DNA of 64,000 nucleotides from Oegoconia quadripuncta (GCA_949316235.1 OX438748.1:8993001-9057000); one strand, 5' to 3'. Shown: positions 21,497-34,209, counted from the stretch's first letter. The notes: a model not told the origin generated them from the letters alone. Numbers and translations: made by a program.

Positions 21497-22721
21497 TATA
21501 ATAGAAAGCAATTGTTAAAAGCTAAATATCTTCGAAACGGCTTAACTCCTATTTATTTTTAAGTTACTAACCAAAATATGGGTCTAATCCTGAAATAAAC
21601 TATTTTTATTTTATTTATTTATTTTAACTAATTTCCTTACAACATGGCTTAGAAGTTATCCCCGAGTTTAATTTTAAATATAAAAAAATCAAAATGTAGC
21701 AAAACCCTCGCAAAAACTGTGTTAAAAGCAAAATATCTCCCAAAACCACGTATTTCTGAGATACATCCGGACAAAGATTGCACACACACACGCACACAAC
21801 GCTGTTAAACACATAACACCCGTCGTTTTTCGTCCGGGGTTAAAAATTGCTGGTAATTTTGAAATTTAAATTGCCTTTTTCCCCGTACGAAAAAGAGATT
21901 TTCAACTAATTATTAGATCCTTTATTTCCTGTTTACATTTCAAAATGAAATTCTCACCTCCCGTGAGCGCGGAGCAAGTCGTGCTTAAACAAAATCTAAT
22001 TACATTCCTAATTATACCTTCACTTTATCCCATTTCATTTATCGCTTCGCTGCACTTTGACGCGCGTTTAACATTACAAGTTATTAATAATATGTCTTAC
22101 GATGAACAAAAAGCGATTGACGTCAATTATCGCACCTGGTGTTATATAAAGAGGCTAATGGAAGCCCAGAATCGGTCAAAACCACTGGCTATCTTATCTC
22201 AAAGCGGCTGAAATTTAACGGCAGACATATAGGATCACAGAAGCTGGCTAATATGGTGCTTAATGCATCGGGCATTGAACCAAATACATACGTATAATCC
22301 GTCTAGTGTGTCGTTACATAATCCTCACCCTAATTCAGTCATAAATTAGAATTTCTCAATACATTTGGTGGCAGAGCACCGCCACAAAGTAACCCTATTG
22401 CTCTTTATCTATATTTTGTTATTAGGTACTTGGGATCGCGTTAAAGGACCACTGTATTTTGCGTAATATCGGGTTTTATTCCATTTTTCTTCGTTAGTTA
22501 TACAAAGCTGTGGAGTCGGGTCAATAGTCAGAGTGTTAAAGGTTTATGTGAAGGAAACAACCAATGTCAAAGGAAACGTTCAAAGTATAAATCTTATCAT
22601 TACATTGTCATATGCATGCGTATCGACCACTAAACAACTGGTTCGTTATTATGTATGAAAAATCACATTTACCACAACAGTTCCAAAAAGCCTGTAATTA
22701 CCAATTCGCCTGCCCAGAACG

Positions 22722-22759
22722 ACAAGGAAGACAAAGCAAATATGCTTTGTCTTCCTTGT
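22722..22759. repeat. Perfect 17-bp inverted repeat, loop AATA
   Basis: ACAAGGAAGACAAAGCA (22722-22738) pairs exactly with 22743-22759. Its last two bases are also the first two of the next hairpin. Confidence 0.95.
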
Positions 22760-22827
22760 AAAAAACAGGCGACATTTGCATCGCCTTTATAATAATAAAG
22801 GCGATGCAAATGTCGCCTGTTTTTTAC
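22758..22827. repeat. Perfect 33-bp inverted repeat, loop AATA
   Basis: Arm 22758-22790 pairs without mismatch with 22795-22827. The loop AATA (22791-22794) is the same four bases as in the adjoining hairpin. The stem contains GGCGACATTTGCATCGCC. Confidence 0.96.
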
Positions 22828-23718
22828 GTATTAAATAAATAAACATCAATCGAAGATTATGGTTTGAGTATATACGTACAAGGGCAAATACAATAATAGA
22901 ATTGCCTACAATGTACAAATATCTGAATACACAGACACACCAAACACACACAAAACTGCTCTACCTTTTATTAAGGATAAACAAAAACGAACCGAAAAAG
23001 AGGGTCAAAGGAAAAAGGCTCATTCCCTCGTCATGGGAGCTTCGCCCCGAAAGTAAAATTAAAAAAAAAAGACAATTTCCAACGAGTGCTTCCGGTGTTG
23101 CAAAGTAATAAGGAAGAATAGATACTTTAATTTTCCAAATGTACTTGAGGGAAACTACATTAGGCCTTAGAATTGGTATTTGCTTTTCCCTTAACACGAA
23201 TTGGTTTTGAAAACAAAATTAAGTGCCTCATGCCGAGGTTATTCTAGTGCAGGCAGTGTAATTGCAAGCCTAAGTATTCGCCGAGTTCGCTTAATGTGAC
23301 CGCGTACTAAGAGTTTATATGGATTTGTATTCTGCACGACCCAGTGCTTGGTTTAAAACTTCACTCGGTGTACGCTTTAAAGCTCCGAGACAAAACTAAA
23401 TGGATATACTCGTAACTGGTTACAGTATACTAGGGCAGATTCCTCTTGAAGTTTTTATGGGTCAAGCTAGGATCGGCTTTAGTCGTTGTGAAGCACTATG
23501 TACCAAAACTTTTGGTATCCCTAGTATTATTAATTAACTTATGCAGAAGGGAATTGTAAATTTCTGCTGTATCGTTTCCGACACTTAAAAAGAATTAACG
23601 TCCACAAAGGAGTTTAAGATAACGATAATCACGTGTATATATAATAATCACGTAAGTATTTTCGAAATCATAATGGTAAAGATGTTATGTATATATGTAT
23701 GTGTAAATAGTAGGTATC

Positions 23719-23747
23719 TACCACAGATTTATAATAAATCTGTGGTA
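23719..23747. repeat. 13-bp inverted repeat, 3-nt loop
   Basis: TACCACAGATTTA pairs exactly with TAAATCTGTGGTA across TAA. Confidence 0.9.
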
Positions 23748-24600
23748 TCTACAAACATCGCACAAGGTAAACGAGACGAAAGGTTTTCCAAACGATTAAA
23801 GTAAATAAAATTCCATTTACATAATACTTACGTAATATAGTTTATGTATTTATTAAACGTACATTGTTTTTATTTTCTTTCAAATGGCTTAGATTTCTTA
23901 AGGTATCCGTTAGACTCTAATGATCAGTTACTTTATACTAGTATACTACTGGGTGGTTAAGGGTTAAGTGAACGAAAAAATTTAAAGCTTGCAGAAATGA
24001 CGTTCACTTATGATTGTTGTACGATTACTTACCCAAGTGAACAGACCACGTTGACATACCACACTTGTTGATTGCCTGGTCAGTTTGTATGGGAATCGAG
24101 GGTACCTACCACGCATGCATTGCAAATTGCATAAATAGCAAACAAGGCTTGGAATTATTTTATGAGTCAGAATGATTATTTTTTTTACGTAAATTAGGTA
24201 CCTATAATAAAATGAAGAGGTATGCTAACACATAAAATTAACTTAAGTACTTTATACGCTTTATTTTGGCTGATTCAATTAAACCCTTTATAGGCCATTA
24301 AATGTTTATATGTCGTTTCTACATACTGATAATATATTTTTTCTACTCCCGTATCGTAAAATCCTTAATGCGACACCAAAACTGTTCGAAATGTCATACA
24401 TCTTCCAACATCAGCCCCATGATAAAATATGAGCGATATCGTAATGACTTAGTCGGCTCTCAAAATTCTGAGAACGCCAAATCGCCTGCCCGAATACAAA
24501 TCATTTCGAGATACAATTCGATTGGAGAGGCTTCACTTCAGTAGTGCACTTATGTAGGGTTTTGGCGTCTGTTTTTAACTTATAAAATCTACACTCTCAG

Positions 24601-24700
24601 CCGCCTCCGTGGCGCAATTTAAACAACATAGGGTTTATGATTCGGGGGTCGCGGATTCGATCCCTAGCGGGGTACATGTAACCCGTTGGGCATAAAAAAG
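24601..24700 (+). mobile_element. SINE A with internal deletion
   Basis: The head CCGCCTCCGTGGCGCAATTT through GCGGGGTACATGT is joined directly to the terminal AACCCGTTGGGCATAAAA. About 200 bp of the body is missing while both ends are retained. Confidence 0.8.
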
Positions 24701-25200
24701 AACTCTATTTTAGAACATCCCCTTTTTTTTAAATTCAGGTAAATATGTTGCCTAGAAAAACATTAAATTGAATGACACGACCTATTCTCAACTCGCAGAA
24801 CCACTAGACGTGAACAGACGGTATCGTCTAGAATTTAGCAATTCCAAATAACATTATATACTCGCACCTTCGTATCTAATGACTTTACAATTTTCTACAA
24901 AATGTAAATATAAAATGACTTATTATGTTCAATCATTGCTATTTTTGCTGCAAATTCAGCGGATGAAAGTGAGGTAAAGTGAATCGGCGCAATCTACGGC
25001 TTTCTGCCGTGCGGATGAGTCAGCCTCTTCAATAGCAATTTGGCCACCATTCAGTCGCGTCCGCATCGGAAACCACATAAAAGGTCGTCCACTCCGGCAA
25101 ATATCTTGTAAAAAGCCAAGAGTCCTTTCACTGACCCAAGACTTGGCATCGTTAAGTCAGCCTATTTATAATAAATGTAAATAATAGACAATAGTGTCGA

Positions 25201-25230
25201 CACACACACACACACACACACACTCACACA

Positions 25231-25305
<75 letters not shown>

Positions 25306-25326
25306 GCACGCACACACACACACACA
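25201..25326. repeat. (CA)n microsatellite
   Basis: About 126 bp of CA dinucleotides with a few CT and CG interruptions (ACTCACACACTCACA near 25222; CGCACGCACGCA near 25300). Confidence 0.97.
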
Positions 25327-25660
25327 TCACACCTAATGAATCATAAATTAGCCAAAATAAGTAGACTATTAATCTTACTTTATTTTTTTTTATTTTTTTT
25401 ATTTATTTATATATATACATATATATATTTTTGTTTTTTTCTTTTATATCTCTCATTGTTATTTCTCCATAAAACTAACAAAGCAAGCAAACAACAATGT
25501 GACCTGACCTGTAGTACAGGGTCTACCTAGTACAGGCACCAGTCTCCACACACATATCGCAAACTTGTGAAACAAATAGTATATAAGTTAGCTTAAGTTT
25601 CGATATTTGTGGAGAAATCAATAAATAATTTTTCATTTTCATTTTTCATTTTTCATTTTC

Positions 25661-25777
25661 ATTCGGATGTACACCAACTAAACTAAAACCAGTTTTAAAG
25701 TAGTACTGTCTCTTTCTCCCTGGAACAGTACGATGTGACGGCACCAAGGTTTTAGTTTAGTTGGTGTACATCCGAAT
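25661..25777. mobile_element. Short TIR element, 117 bp with perfect 30-bp ends
   Basis: The left end starts ATTCGGATGTACACCAACTA and is matched by the exact reverse complement at 25748-25777. The 57-bp interior has no coding capacity. No target duplication is obvious because the left flank is a CATTTTTCATT repeat. Confidence 0.8.
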
Positions 25778-26465
25778 CGACACCAATGTCTACTTATAAA
25801 TAAAGTATAATAAATCTTATATTATCTTATTTCACTATCGAATTTCCCAATCTTATCTAGCGTAATAGGGTGTCGTAAAAGGCGACTATGGGACTTTCCA
25901 AAAAAAAAAGAGTATGAGCCTTTAGATTTTAGTATTCGATATTATTTTCAACTTGAGGAAAAAAGGCCTTCACACATATACTGACGAATAACAAAGTCAT
26001 TCTATGAGGGTTCAGTTTTTTCCAAACTGAGGTACGGCTGATATAATATATAATATATACCTATATATACCTTGATATAAGCCTAAAAGCCCAGCATGCC
26101 TTTGCCTTAATAAAATAGTCAATCAGTAATATCAACTTCAAACTTATTGATCTTGACACACTAAAGGAATTGAATGTGATTCTCCAGATTGAACAGAAAA
26201 GAGGCAACAAGATAAATTTCATTAACTGCGTAAAACCACAAATCGTTTATCCAACTTGTCTCAACCCTAGGCACGCCACTGTTACGGAATCCTAAAGTAT
26301 CTATTCACTTACACGTTTTAATGGCATTGAGTTCGCCCCCTGTTACCTATGCATATCTATATATTTTAAAAGGTGAACCATGGATGTTGTTTTAAGCATT
26401 AAACAAAAGTGATTAGAACACCCAAATACTACGTCATTTGCTATAAAGATCATGACATTATGTAT

Positions 26466-26566
26466 CTAATCTAACTCTGCCGCCAAACAGTAATGTTAAT
26501 AGTGTTGATGTGATCCGATTGTTAGAGATAAGATAGTCATTCTCCCAAAAAGATGGGCGTTCTGGA
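26466..26566 (+). mobile_element. SINE A fragment (body only)
   Basis: CTCTGCCGCCAAACAGTAAT and TTAGAGATAAGATAGTCATT match the central body of family A. Head and tail are absent. Confidence 0.65.
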
Positions 26567-26879
26567 CGAGCCACCTTTATTTTACTTTAAAAAACTTTTG
26601 CGCAACAATACAGTCAACCTGTAGTTATTATTCTCGTAGTTTTCTTTGTCTTAACTGTCTGGTAAGTGCGAGAGTGTGATAAACTAGGTTATTCCACTTA
26701 TCTCGCCCCTGTACACATAAGTCCCACTTTTTAACCCCCGACGACAAACGATGGGTGTTATGTGTTTGGCGGCGTTGTGTGTGTGTGTGTGTATATATAT
26801 GTCCGGTCTTTAACAAATACCTATCGGTTAAGTTGTTACGAAGATATTTAACTTAGTTTTTTTGGTGTATTTCAATAAT

Positions 26880-27057
26880 AAATAAATAAAAATAAACATC
26901 CTTGGACATACACACAGTGCTATCTAGTTCCACATTAAGCAACTATAGGCTTGTATTGTAGCTACCAGATGGTTGATATACTACATAAATACATTTTTTT
27001 TGTAAATAAATACTTATTATATATGAAAACATCCATAACTCGGGTACACATTACATT
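26880..27057 (-). mobile_element. SINE B, 5'-truncated copy
   Basis: On the minus strand it carries GTACCCGAGTTATGGATGTT and TACCATCTGG-like wording but lacks the tRNA head. Confidence 0.75.
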
Positions 27058-27237
27058 TTAACATAGTTGGTTTGGTTTATTTAGATGATGTAATGATTTG
27101 TTTTCTCGGAGGTTTTCTAATTTGTCAATTTATAGTTATTGATATAATTATTTCTCATAAAATTTCTATCTGCTTTTGATATTTAGTATCACCGGATGAA
27201 ACCGATAAAGGTCAAGCTTATCCCTCATAATCCTTTG

Positions 27238-27526
27238 TTAAATAAAAAGTAAATAAATATCTTTTCACATACACACAGCACCATCTAGTTCCATACTAAG
27301 CAGTAAGCAACTAGCTTGTATTATGGATACCAGATGGTTGATAAACTACACAAATGCATTTTTTTTTGTAAATAAATACATATATAAATGACAAACATCC
27401 ATAACTCGGGTACACATGTCTGTATCCATATTACAAAGATATGCCCCTCGCGGGATTCGCACCCGCGACCTTTTGATATTGCAGTCAGAGTTTTCGCACA
27501 ACCACTGCACTAAACAGGTCGTCGTT
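27238..27526 (-). mobile_element. tRNA-headed SINE, family B
   Basis: On the plus strand it ends with CGCGGGATTCGCACCCGCG (B box complement) and CTAAACAGGTCGTC, the complement of the GACGACCTGTTT head. The body CATCCATAACTCGGGTACAC is shared with other copies. Confidence 0.82.
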
Positions 27527-28231
27527 AATATAATATGTATGATATTCTAGCGTAACTTAGGGATACGTGTTAGTAATGCGTGTTATACCTCTATGGTAAT
27601 GCTTATAAAATTTCTTTTTTGTAAATTATGAATGAACTATGACCAAGCGAAAATTAAGTGTATCAATTATACATAAACGAGTACACGTCTCGACGTCTAT
27701 TTAGTACATGAATTAATATCTGAGGAACTCGAAATAGGAAATCGAAATACTTTTTGATATACGTCCGGTCCGATTCCCATCTAGTCAAGTGACCCAATTA
27801 GATATTTCTATATTAATATCGAGTGTTTTGGGTTGTCCCTTGTTACCTTGTTAGTAAAATTGCGGCAATTTAAATAAGTAATTATAATGACTATAATTTT
27901 TATGTGCCGTCTGTTTTCCATAGGTATCGTAATAGGTGATCAAGTTCAAACAAAACAAATTATAGAATTCCATGTTTGAACTGTATTGTTTCATTGCTTT
28001 CTTGCATAATTCGAAAGGTAAACCATGACTCTAATATCAAGCAGGTACACCAAAATTATTTATTGAAGCAACTATTTACATACTTTCGCGGACGCTATGT
28101 TCGACTTTTAACTATAAAATGTACCTTGTGACATTTAAGGATCAAGACGAATCGAACGACACCTTGCACTTTAAAACCATTTTAGACTACAGGAGGTAAC
28201 ATAGGAATCTTGATAAATACTGACACTTGAA

Positions 28232-28265
28232 AAATATTACCTTCGTTTAAACGAAGGTAATATTT
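28232..28265. repeat. 34-bp perfect palindrome without loop
   Basis: AAATATTACCTTCGTTT is followed immediately by its exact reverse complement. The centre is at 28248/28249. Confidence 0.96.
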
Positions 28266-28296
28266 ACCGGGCTGCCCTTAAGGGCAGCCCGGTAAA
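28263..28296. repeat. Second 34-bp perfect palindrome without loop
   Basis: TTTACCGGGCTGCCCTT is followed immediately by its exact reverse complement, with the centre at 28279/28280. It shares TTT with the preceding palindrome and is far more GC-rich. Confidence 0.96.
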
Positions 28297-28672
28297 AACA
28301 GTACAAATGTGTACGAAACGCTCGTCGTCCCTACGCTATACGCTATACGCTTCGCTACGTATTTTTTATACAGCATTTGTATTAATCACTTTACCATTTA
28401 AAGGTATATTCTGGTCAAAGTTCCACTACTGTAGGAACTATAGCAAACCCAGGTGAAATTTGTGATCCCTCTCAACAAAATCTGTGAGCTATTAGATGTT
28501 AAGCTGCACCCTCATTTCATAAGGATTCATTAAAACGACCCATTAGTGGATATTCAAGCAAGTGAGTGAGTTATTAAAATATAATACGTGTACTGATGTA
28601 TCCTAAATATTGTAAACTCTTGTGGTTTATCATTAGTAAATATAATGTATATATAATTCAATGTCAAATAAA

Positions 28673-28943
28673 CGTGGCTCAATGTAAACAACATTGGGTT
28701 TACGATTCGTAGGTCGCGGATTCGATCCCCAGCGGGGTACATGTTTGAGTAACGTCCGTCTGGCTAGCTACCACCATCTTATCTAAATCTGCCGCCAAGC
28801 AGCAATGTTAATAGCATTTTTGTGTTCCGGTTGTCAGAGATAAGATAGCCAGTCCCCCAAATGTGTTGAGGTTTCTGGGTCAGTACGCTTCCACCTTCGA
28901 CCTCATTTGAGGTCAAGTACCAACCCGTTGTGCATAAAAAAAC
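28673..28943 (+). mobile_element. SINE A, slightly shortened
   Basis: It begins at CGTGGCTCAATGTAAACAAC and has the B box GGATTCGATCCCCAGC. Part of the GGTTTGGTTGGTGGTAGG segment is missing, as is part of the tail before GAGGTCAAGTACC. It ends GTTGTGCATAAAAAAA. Confidence 0.83.
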
Positions 28944-29059
28944 GAGTTATCTATGAGTGTACAGTTATTAGTTAGCTCGTAAACTGGCAGGAAAAGTACG
29001 TCGATTTTTTCAATAGTCTACGATTAAATCAACTTTTCGTCCACTATCTCTCAACCAGA

Positions 29060-29230
29060 TTGGTTTTGACCTCGTGTCATCTTTTTACTGCTGCGTACCT
29101 CACTCAACGTCTTAACCTAGTTCAGGGAAGCCACGCGGTCAGTATGTTAGGAGCCAAACCCCAAACGGGAGGTCTGGATGACGTTTTATACCTTTTGTTA
29201 GCTATAGTTTTATTGTTGTATTTTTAAAAT
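29060..29230. repeat. Dispersed repeat shared with 46645-46745
   Basis: CCCCAAACGGGAGGTCTGGA, GATGACGTTTTATACC and TTTTGTTAGCTATAGTTTTA recur at 46678-46735 in close form. The class is unknown; it could be a LINE 3' end. Confidence 0.55.
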
Positions 29231-29506
29231 TACAACATAACTTTTTTACTTTAAAAATTTACTGTTTTTTACAAAAGTTTAATATTTTTGAAAATGTATG
29301 GACGTATGGGATGTGCTGTCGTGACGGTAATCTTGTAATATAAGCTGACCAGCCGCATTCACATTTCCGGTGTTGTCACGCGGGCAGCTTATATTGTAAT
29401 CGTTATTTATTTGTTTAGCAAAGTAAGAATTGTCTATCTCTTGTCATGTGACATGTCCAAAAGAAGTGAACATAGACTGTTTTCTAACTGAACATTCTCT
29501 CTCCAG

Positions 29507-29717
29507 GTCTCATGGATCCGCAAGCGTGACCTGCATATTTTGACCGTGGGTGTCCATACATATAGCAGCGACGCGCGCTTCGCGGCGCTCCACGCTGATG
29601 GATCAGACGAGTGGACGTTACGAGTGGCGCCCGCGCAGCCGCGGGACTCCGGCGCGTACGAGTGTCAAGTATCAACAGAGCCTAAAATTAGCTTGTCTTT
29701 TCGGCTCACTGTTGTAG
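29507..29717 (+). CDS. dpr: dpr exon: body of Ig domain 1
   Basis: The acceptor CTCTCTCCAG and donor GTAAGT are close to consensus. The exon opens in phase 0 with V-S-W-I-R-K-R-D-L-H-I-L-T-V, containing the invariant Ig tryptophan and the Dpr signature. It continues through DEWTLRVAPAQPRDSGAYEC, holding the second Ig1 cysteine and the D-x-G-x-Y-x-C motif, and ends with FRLTVV plus one base of a split valine codon. The exon is strongly GC-rich (for example GCGCCCGCGCAGCCGCGGG). The 26-kb intron before it contains the BEL/Pao provirus. Confidence 0.96.
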
Positions 29718-30104
29718 GTAAGTTTTAAAAAAGATAAATTTAAAACCCGCTGATACACAATGCTAAATAAGATGGAAAGAGATGGAGCGATTTCCATCAA
29801 ACTGCCTAGGAATCGATTGTGGTACTACGATGGCACAGACAGACACACATATTACATTAAAGAAACATAATAGAATAAATCTTCAAACTGTGCAACCTCT
29901 CCTTTGGGATGTGGGATATAAAGCAGGACCTAATCAAAGCGGCAAGCACAACAGTGCGAAGTCCAAGTTCTCAAAAAAAAAATTGTCTTCTGCCGTTCGA
30001 GTAAATAGAACACCAACTTTTTCGAGGCACTGTCGCACCCTCTTCAGCTCAGTAGCTATTTGACATACTTTTACACATTGTTCATAATTGTACTACTTTA
30101 CTAG

Positions 30105-30134
30105 CGTTTCATACAAATGTTTTTGTATGAAACG
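30105..30134. repeat. 13-bp inverted repeat, 4-nt loop
   Basis: CGTTTCATACAAA pairs exactly with TTTGTATGAAACG across TGTT. Confidence 0.9.
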
Positions 30135-30683
30135 GAGTGGAGGGCGAGGTAAACAGTCAGCCCGCTTGTTTTCAATTGCAGGCAGTTATTAATCCAAGTG
30201 GGCTACTAGAGTGCTTTCAAACATTGAATGATGACCACTGAATTCAAATTCGAGTGGTTTAAGGTCTACAAACTCTCCTAGTGAGCATACCCTAGCAGTG
30301 GGGACGAGTCTGTTGTTAATATTGATTAAAGTTGCGCATTGTCCCTCGGCATAGCAGTCTGGGTTTTCTGGTCAAGTCGTATGATTAACTTAACCCTAAA
30401 CCAAGCTAACAAACTTATAAAAGTTCATTGCTGTACATAAGCCTTGCATATAGTGGAAGGGAGTGGGAGGATTTGCTCTAAGAGCCACGCTGGGCAGGCC
30501 GGTTGACTGCAGATTTTTTGGGAGCCCCACACCAATGAAGCTGACCATCATTTAGAATAGAATAGAAAAAACCATTTTTTCCTGAAACATCTTACAGTAT
30601 GAATTTTAATTTCACTAAATCAATTGGTTTGTCTGTGGAGAAGCATTCTCAGTGGGTGTTACCAATCATATTACTAATCAATA

Positions 30684-30800
30684 ATAAATAAATAAATATT
30701 TCAGACACTTACTCGTACAACAATGACCTAGTCCCAAACTAAGCATAACCTGTACTATAGATACTAAATAATAATTATACTGCATTTACAACATAAATAT
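30684..30800 (-). mobile_element. SINE B fragment
   Basis: ATAAATATTTCAGACACTTA and CCTAGTCCCAAACTAAGC match the 3' part of the subfamily found at 33639 and 36837. The head is missing. Confidence 0.65.
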
Positions 30801-31344
30801 AATGTTTTTGCTGTATATTCCATATTACTTAAGTTACCAGAGGTATTGTAATAAAGACCCTTTGTTTAGGCCCTGCTGGGCTAGCATGACCCGTGATTTC
30901 TCTGCAATGACACGAGAAGGAAGACTATTTTCACGTTCATGCTTTATGCGAGTAAAAGAGACTAGAAGCTTCTATCTCATGCCGTTATGGAGATACTATG
31001 GGACATGCTAACATTGCTGGAGTGGAAATATTGTCGATTGGTCTATGTCTTTATGTTTACTATTGCTTTAGTCCTCTTTTGCTGCGGAAAGAGACGGGTT
31101 CGTCCTGTTCTACTCTACTGAGAAACACACGGCCACTTCAAACTTAACTGTATATTTTTTTTTGTCACCCGAGAGCTTGCTGTTTCCTCGCTCAACGCTT
31201 AAGTATCTGCATGCAGCGAATACACGCTGTCAGTGTTTTAGGTACCTTGCCTCGCGGTCCCAATTTTTTACTTTTGTTCTAGTTTATATTTAAATTCCAT
31301 CTCTTTATTTGTTACTGTATGGTTATACGAGTACATTGAAAGAA

Positions 31345-31415
31345 TCGTGCACTGTTGGGGCACGGCCTCCTGTCAGCACGATGAGCAATATCCCTATTAT
31401 AGACCACCAGGGCTG
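31345..31415 (-). mobile_element. 5S-type SINE tail fragment
   Basis: Reverse complement reads CCTGGTGGTCTATAATAGGG, then GGAGGCCGTGCCCCAACAGT. This is the tail segment seen at 2455-2545 and 54110-54215. Confidence 0.55.
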
Positions 31416-33638
31416 CCTTCAATCAAACACAACAATTTAAAACTGTTTAATGTGCCAACATGTGTGTGAAAATATCAAGAGATAATAAGGAGGAATTACT
31501 TAATTTATCTTAACACCACCTTAACAATATCATTTATGGTAAATTGAAAATTTTGAGAACTCCCAAGCGACTACGATTACATCATTCAGACAAACAAAAC
31601 AACCGTGTTAAAGGCCTATTTTCGAAATGGTTTTAACCGATTTTCATCAAACATGGCTGTGAAATATCTCGCAAATACCAGCTTACAAAAATAAAAGACG
31701 GTTCTGAAAGCGGTTCAGGTGTTTTGGCGCTACAATGCCACAGACAGACCAATATACACACACACAGACATATACTTCAAACATATAACATATGTTTGCG
31801 GGGGGTTAAAAAATAAATAACAGACCTCTCCAAAGACATTTTTTTTTTTTTTTTTTTTTTTTTTATGAAAAACTGGACATTTAAAGACATAATTAAAACG
31901 GCTTTTATTTTGTTTTGTGGATCTTCGCTAGTATAAAATACCTAATTACTAACAAGACGCAAATCGTCTTATTCCAAACACATAGCAACATACTTTATAA
32001 CTAACGCAAAAGATAAAATAACCATTGCTCTATCAGTCGTACCAATTTAATATTTTTTTCACGGAAGTAGTTTCTATTGACAGCGGTTTTTGGTAACGAA
32101 GTAACGGTATCGTCACGTGCTACGAAAACTGCTACGCAGCCTACGTGCTACGCCGTAGCGGCTTTGTAAATCCGTCCTAATAAAATATCACAACGAACGA
32201 AAGGCATTTTTGTATTTTTTATGTAACTAGTGTCTAGGTAGTTGGTAGACATGGCTGAAATTTAATATTGAGGTTGGAAATTTGTTATTTAATTTTGTTT
32301 ATAGAAATGTATAGTCAACCCATTCAGTGTCCGTTTTCAATTAGTTATTCCGGCATTTTTTTTACTGTTCGATGAACAACGAGAACGATGACTGTTTCAT
32401 TCTTTTTACCTTTTAATAAAAATTGTGTAACAAACGAAGACAATGTAAACCACATGTCTTTTAATAAATTTGCCATCTACTAAAAATTTATTCCACCCAG
32501 GTTTTAAGCCATTAGTACATTTGCTTGTATACATATACCAATCTTAATGATGTACCTATATTTGTTACCTATGTTTGCTTTCTTCTTTCTTCCTCATTCT
32601 TTGACAACTAATTTTTTTTATGTAATATAAAAGCCTTTATGTAAAATCAAAACCTGTTTTAAAAGAGCAGCCCTTCGAGTTTCATGCGTATTCTTCTCAG
32701 GGGAAAATTGCATTTTGAACAAGCAGTAGCTTATAAAAATGTATAATTAACTATTTTAAGCGGCCTCTGTGTATCTACAAAATAAAGCATTTTTGACTTT
32801 GATTCGAGCAAAGCAGTTATATGAAATTGTTTAATCAGTCTTTGTACTTCTCTAATCTTCCCTTATCCATCAAAATATGCGTGATTTCAATGAAAATGAG
32901 TCTAACAATGTGTTTCGACATTAACAGTCAGACTAACTTTAGGGCAGAAAACAATCAGTCGGAAGAGCCTCCTCCACAATTAGATAACTACTGCCACATA
33001 AATTGCTGTGTTTAGGCGTTTACGGTCCAAATTATAGGACACTCGTGCCATAATTACAATTAGCCGCCATAAAAAAGGAAATAATTCACTGAAAAATTTT
33101 CACTGACAGTAACAGAGGCGACTACGTGTATCTTCAGAGAAATAAATCTCCTCAAGAAACATTATGCGGTTAGAAAGATTGTCTAAAATTTGTAACAAAA
33201 CGAAAATGGAAAATATTCATTTTAATTCCAACAAAGTTGTCTTCGCGAGTTGAGTTTATAAGTATCCAATATAGGACGTGCATCTTGTGAAAATATCTCG
33301 GGAAAATATTACCGTTGTTCCGTATAAAGCAGTGCTTTGAACACAGATTAAGAGATGTGGATTACGTGACTTCATATTGAAACTGTTTCGAATCAATTAA
33401 ATTCTATGAAATATTAATGCGATGTACAGGTTGTAATCTTATATTTGTAGATACAGTCAAACACAAAAGTATATCCTACGGTTTTAATACATATTGTTAG
33501 TTTTCTTCATATGGTAATTATGCATAATGGAAAAAATAAGCTATTGACAAGATATTAAAATTGAATAAAATTGAATTCAAAAGTACGAAAACGTAGAACA
33601 GGTTTTTGCCATGGTTATGATAAATAGAATAAAATAAA

Positions 33639-33875
33639 AAAATAAAATAAATATGTCAGACACTTACACCAATCATCTAGTCCCAAACTAAGCAACTTGT
33701 ACTACGGATACTAGATAACGGATAAACATACATAAATATTTGTATAAACATCCATGACTCAGGAATAAATGTTCATATTCCTCACACAAACATTTAACCG
33801 TCGCGGGATTCGAACCCGCAACCGTTGGTTTCGCTGACAGGGTCCCTATCCACTACACCAATCGGTCGTCAAACC
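33639..33875 (-). mobile_element. tRNA-headed SINE, family B subfamily
   Basis: The plus strand reads AAATATGTCAGACACTTACA, CATCCATGACTCAGG, CGGGATTCGAACCCGC (B box complement) and ACACCAATCGGTCGTC (head complement). Confidence 0.83.
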
Positions 33876-34209
33876 GAATCGGTCGTCAAAACTTATTCGA
33901 GATCCGCACCGTGTGGGAGGGTGCCCAAAGACTGGCTGCGTTACCTCGTTGTATAGTAATGCTAATACGCTGCCCGAGGTAGCTGCAGCTCTTTTGTCAC
34001 TCAAAAACTGCAAAAAAAAATATGGGTCCAAATTATCAGCTTTCCAATAATCACTATTTTCTTAATAGACAGTATTTTAGACATTAGTTACAGAACGTTA
34101 TTGATGTATCAACAGTTCTCTATAGAGAATAATAGTCAGTCGAGATAAAAGAAGTCGCTGAACACATCAGTGTGTTTGATAAGTTTGCCGATTTTATGAC
34201 TTATATCTT

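Larger units (their letters stand above)
20366..29506 (+). other. dpr intron, part 3' of the provirus
   Basis: Non-coding DNA with a MITE (21111), paired hairpins (22722-22827), a hairpin (23719), a deleted SINE A (24601), a CA array (25201), a TIR element (25661), SINE copies (26466, 26880, 27238, 28673), paired palindromes (28232-28296) and a dispersed repeat near 29060. No gene recognised. Confidence 0.6.

Noticed and set aside
22200..22400. Possible small gene following the 88-codon frame at 21945-22211
   Set aside because: The protein has no recognisable motif, and the region lies in the dpr intron without splice partners in frame.
25201..25326. Possible CRISPR-like or satellite array
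   Set aside because: It is a plain CA dinucleotide microsatellite without spacers.
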